NCBI GenBank assembly: GCA_900551655.1
Contig: URWM01000076.1
Span: forward strand, 1-7,329
Direction of reading: 5' to 3'
Origin: an uncultured Collinsella sp.
GTDB taxonomy: Bacteria; Actinomycetota; Coriobacteriia; Coriobacteriales; Coriobacteriaceae
Length of the DNA stretch: 7,329 bases
Part shown: piece by piece, positions 5,863-7,329 of the stretch
Layout: each line of letters starts with the position of its first letter
How positions within the stretch are numbered: position 1 is the first letter of the stretch
Program-made: the position numbers and the translations under genes
The notes under the pieces: generated by a model
The model's database searches: none
What the model was told of the DNA's origin: nothing
What the model saw: only the letters and a program-made list of their open reading frames with translations

Positions 5863-5998
5863 ATGAGTCCTCCGTCCTTGTTGGTCGGGCAGCATTGGAG
5901 GCAAATTCCGGCATGCGGCCTTTGAGTCAGCACGCGCGGAGCCCACCCCGCCCCTGTTGCGCTAATCTTAAGCCTGCCAACCCCGTCGAAAGGACACC

Positions 5999-6817
5999 AT
6001 GCCTCAGACTTACACTTTCGCCTCGTGGAACGTCAACGGTCTGCGCGCCGTGCTCAAAAAGGACCCGAGCTTTATCCAGATCGCGCAGGAACTCAATGTC
6101 GATGTCCTGGCGCTGCAGGAGACCAAGCTGCAAGAGGGCCAGGTCGATATCGACCTGCCCGGCTATCACCAAACCTGGAGCTACGCCGAGCGCAAGGGCT
6201 ACTCGGGCACCGCGGTCTTTAGCCGCCAGGAACCGCTGCGCGTACTGCGCGCCGATGCACTGCTGCCCTACGCCGGCGAGGGTGAGGCTGCCGAGCTCGT
6301 CGCCCAAGCCGCAACCGAGGGCCGCGTCTGCGCACTCGAGTTCGACAAGTTTTGGCTTGTGGATGTTTACACGCCTAACGCCCAAAATGAGCTCGCGCGC
6401 ATCGATGTACGCATGGCCTGGGACGATGCCTATCGTGGCTTTTTGAGCGCACTAGAGCGCGAGACCGGCAAGCCCGTGGTGACCTGCGGCGACTTTAACG
6501 TGGCACACGAAGAGATCGACCTTAAGAACCCCAAGTCCAACCGCGGTAACGCAGGCTTTTCGGACGAGGAGCGCGGTAAGTTTACCGAGCTCCTCGACGC
6601 CGGTTTTACCGATACCTGGCGCGCGGCAAATCCCGACGTCGAGGGCGTCTACAGCTGGTGGAGCTATCGCTTTAATGCCCGCAAGAACAACGCCGGCTGG
6701 CGCATCGACTACTTCCTGGTGAGCGACGCAATCGCCGGCAACGTGCGCGACGCCGGCATCCGCGACGACATCTTTGGCAGCGACCACTGCCCCGTCACCC
6801 TCACGCTAGAGCTCTAG
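5999..6817 (+). CDS. xth: Exodeoxyribonuclease III (AP endonuclease, ExoA/XthA type)
   Basis: This Mg2+-dependent base-excision-repair enzyme cuts 5' to abasic sites and has 3'-5' exonuclease and 3'-phosphatase activity (family knowledge). Seen in 272 residues of the endonuclease/exonuclease/phosphatase fold: SWNVNGLRA (9-17), LQETKLQEG (39-47) with metal ligand Glu41, DVYTPNAQ (122-129) with Tyr124, CGDFNVAHEEIDL (163-175) with Asp165 and Asn167, SWWSYRFNARKNNAGWRIDY (219-238), and the C-terminal GSDHCPV (260-266) with the catalytic Asp-His pair. All catalytic residues are present and the length is normal. The ATG at 5999 is preceded by AAAGGA (5989-5994) four bases upstream. It diverges from the sirtuin gene across 136 bases and converges with the ECF S-component-like gene. 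I prefer the Gram-positive ExoA name type but the family-level symbol xth. Confidence 0.95.
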   Translation: MPQTYTFASWNVNGLRAVLKKDPSFIQIAQELNVDVLALQETKLQEGQVDIDLPGYHQTWSYAERKGYSGTAVFSRQEPLRVLRADALLPYAGEGEAAELVAQAATEGRVCALEFDKFWLVDVYTPNAQNELARIDVRMAWDDAYRGFLSALERETGKPVVTCGDFNVAHEEIDLKNPKSNRGNAGFSDEERGKFTELLDAGFTDTWRAANPDVEGVYSWWSYRFNARKNNAGWRIDYFLVSDAIAGNVRDAGIRDDIFGSDHCPVTLTLEL

Positions 6818-6835
6818 CCCCAAGTAATTCCTCTA

Positions 6836-6873
6836 GGGGACAGAGGAAAACAGATCATGTGACCCCTCTCCCC
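6836..6873 (+). terminator. Possible hairpin after xth
   Basis: GGGG (6836-6839) and AGAGG (6842-6846) pair with CCTCT (6865-6869) and CCCC (6870-6873), giving 9 bp with a 2-base bulge and an 18-base loop. An alternative AGGGG/CCCCT pairing is also possible. It begins 18 bases after the xth stop but has no T-tract, so function as a terminator is only suggested. Confidence 0.35.
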
Positions 6874-6881
6874 CTATAAGG

Positions 6882-6942
6882 TGCGGTGGAATAGTTCCTG
6901 TTTGGGCAGCAAATAGCCAAAAACGAGGACTATTCCACCACA
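6882..6942. repeat. Long hairpin-forming palindrome (second family)
   Basis: GGTGGAATAGT (6885-6895) is the exact reverse complement of ACTATTCCACC (6929-6939). The pairing extends outward by three further pairs, one of them G-U in minus-strand RNA. It continues inward through CCT/AGG, GTTT/AAAC and GGC/GCC with small bulges to the 8-base loop AGCAAATA (6908-6915). The result is an almost continuous 61-base hairpin. It lies between the convergent xth and ECF-like genes, so it may terminate both or be a dispersed repeat. Its arm shares GGAATAG with the palindromes at 2362-2402 and, apart from one base in the right arm, 2446-2488. Confidence 0.8.
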
Positions 6943-6967
6943 AGTTCGTGAGGGAACGCGAAATGCC

Positions 6968-7329
6968 TTACAGCCCGTATTTCACGACGACACGGTTAAT
7001 GCGGCGACACCAAGGCTTGTACAAGGCGGCCAAGAACACGCAGGTCGCGAGGCCGTGTGTGATATCGAACGGCACTGCCGTGGCAAGACGCGCCATGGCA
7101 CCCGCCCACGTGAGCGGTTGAACAAAACCGATAATGTCGTAGGCGTTGATCACAACGCCGTACAGCAAACCCGACGCAAAGCCGTACGCCAGCAGCGCCG
7201 GCATGCGCACGGTGCCGTCGGCGCGGTCGAACGCGCCCGCATACGCCAGCGCACCGCCAACGTATCCCACGAGCCCCCAGGCATACATCTGCCACGGCGT
7301 CCACATGCCCTGTCCAAAAAAGAAATTGC
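6968..7329 (-). CDS. ECF transporter S component-like membrane protein, C-terminal part (5' partial)
   Basis: S components are small membrane proteins that bind a vitamin or related substrate and work with the shared EcfA/EcfA'/EcfT energising module. Seen: the frame is open to the right edge (bases 7307-7327 encode NFFFGQG ahead of the Met at 7306), so the true start lies outside the window and that Met is internal. NFFFGQGMWTPWQMYAWGL is a phrase typical of one group of S components. Then come hydrophobic segments around LVGYVGGALAYAGAF, LLAYGFASGLLYGVVI and PFDITHGLATCVFLAALY, and a short basic tail RRINRVVVKYGL. About 120 residues are visible, consistent with the C-terminal half or so of a protein near 200 residues. 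The substrate cannot be deduced. It converges with xth. Confidence is good for the membrane topology and moderate for the family. Confidence 0.7.
   Translation of the reverse strand, partial: NFFFGQGMWTPWQMYAWGLVGYVGGALAYAGAFDRADGTVRMPALLAYGFASGLLYGVVINAYDIIGFVQPLTWAGAMARLATAVPFDITHGLATCVFLAALYKPWCRRINRVVVKYGL

Noticed and set aside
5863..5946. 28-residue N-terminal extension of the sirtuin
   Set aside because: There is no ribosome site before it, whereas GGAGGA is well placed for the ATG at 5862, and the extension matches nothing in the family.
5863..5998. Divergent promoters between the sirtuin and xth genes
   Set aside because: Words such as TTGAGT (5922-5927) and TAATCT (5963-5968) exist, but their spacing of about 35 bases does not fit one promoter and no better pair was found.
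6968..7306. Complete small membrane protein starting at the Met at 7306
   Set aside because: The frame is open to the window edge and the upstream codons NFFFGQG belong to the family sequence, so the Met is internal to a longer protein.

Overview
The window looks like a piece of chromosome from a GC-rich member of the Coriobacteriia, most likely Collinsella or a close relative. That assignment is an inference from the GC-rich, CGC-preferring codon use, the combination of genes and the style of the AT-rich intergenic palindromes. It was not tested by any search. Most of the window is cofactor and housekeeping genes; the left ~1.1 kb is accessory.

Layout. (1) Bases 80-1111 (-) hold the C-terminal half of a GmrSD/BrxU-type restriction protein (DUF1524 HNH-like nuclease part). 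Its N-terminal DUF262 half is missing and its arginine codon choice differs from the rest of the window. (2) Bases 1257-1333 (-) encode the initiator tRNA (fMet, CAT anticodon), with its own probable promoter at 1365-1393 and a strong terminator at 1208-1247. The restriction-gene remnant lies just beyond that terminator, so the tRNA locus is probably an insertion hotspot. (3) Bases 1530-2303 (+) encode type III pantothenate kinase (coaX). (4) Bases 2304-2585 are non-coding and separate convergent genes. They hold a GC hairpin after coaX, two related ~42-bp AT-rich palindromes, and the hairpin that ends the minus-strand genes. (5) On the minus strand, reading from 5862 down to 2586, come a class-U sirtuin deacylase, a fused folP-folK gene with a large low-complexity insertion inside the DHPS barrel, and a degenerate biotin-protein-ligase-like gene that starts at the base after the folPK stop codon. 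(6) Bases 5999-6817 (+) encode exonuclease III (ExoA/XthA type), divergent from the sirtuin. (7) Bases 6818-6967 are non-coding, with a long near-perfect hairpin of a second palindrome family. (8) Bases 6968-7329 (-) are the C-terminal part of an ECF-transporter S-component-like membrane protein that runs off the right edge.

How the genes fit together. CoaX (CoA), FolP-FolK (folate) and the BirA-like protein (biotin family) form a cofactor cluster. The neighbourhood of birA-like and coaX genes is common in bacteria, which supports the BirA-family call despite the loss of its catalytic motifs. The sirtuin uses NAD and may share transcription with folPK. The most interesting signals are the ~125-residue insertion in DHPS, the BirA-like paralogue without an active site, the two families of intergenic palindromes, and the truncated defence gene beside tRNA-fMet. 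I found no complete novel defence or mobile system, no CRISPR array and no rRNA.
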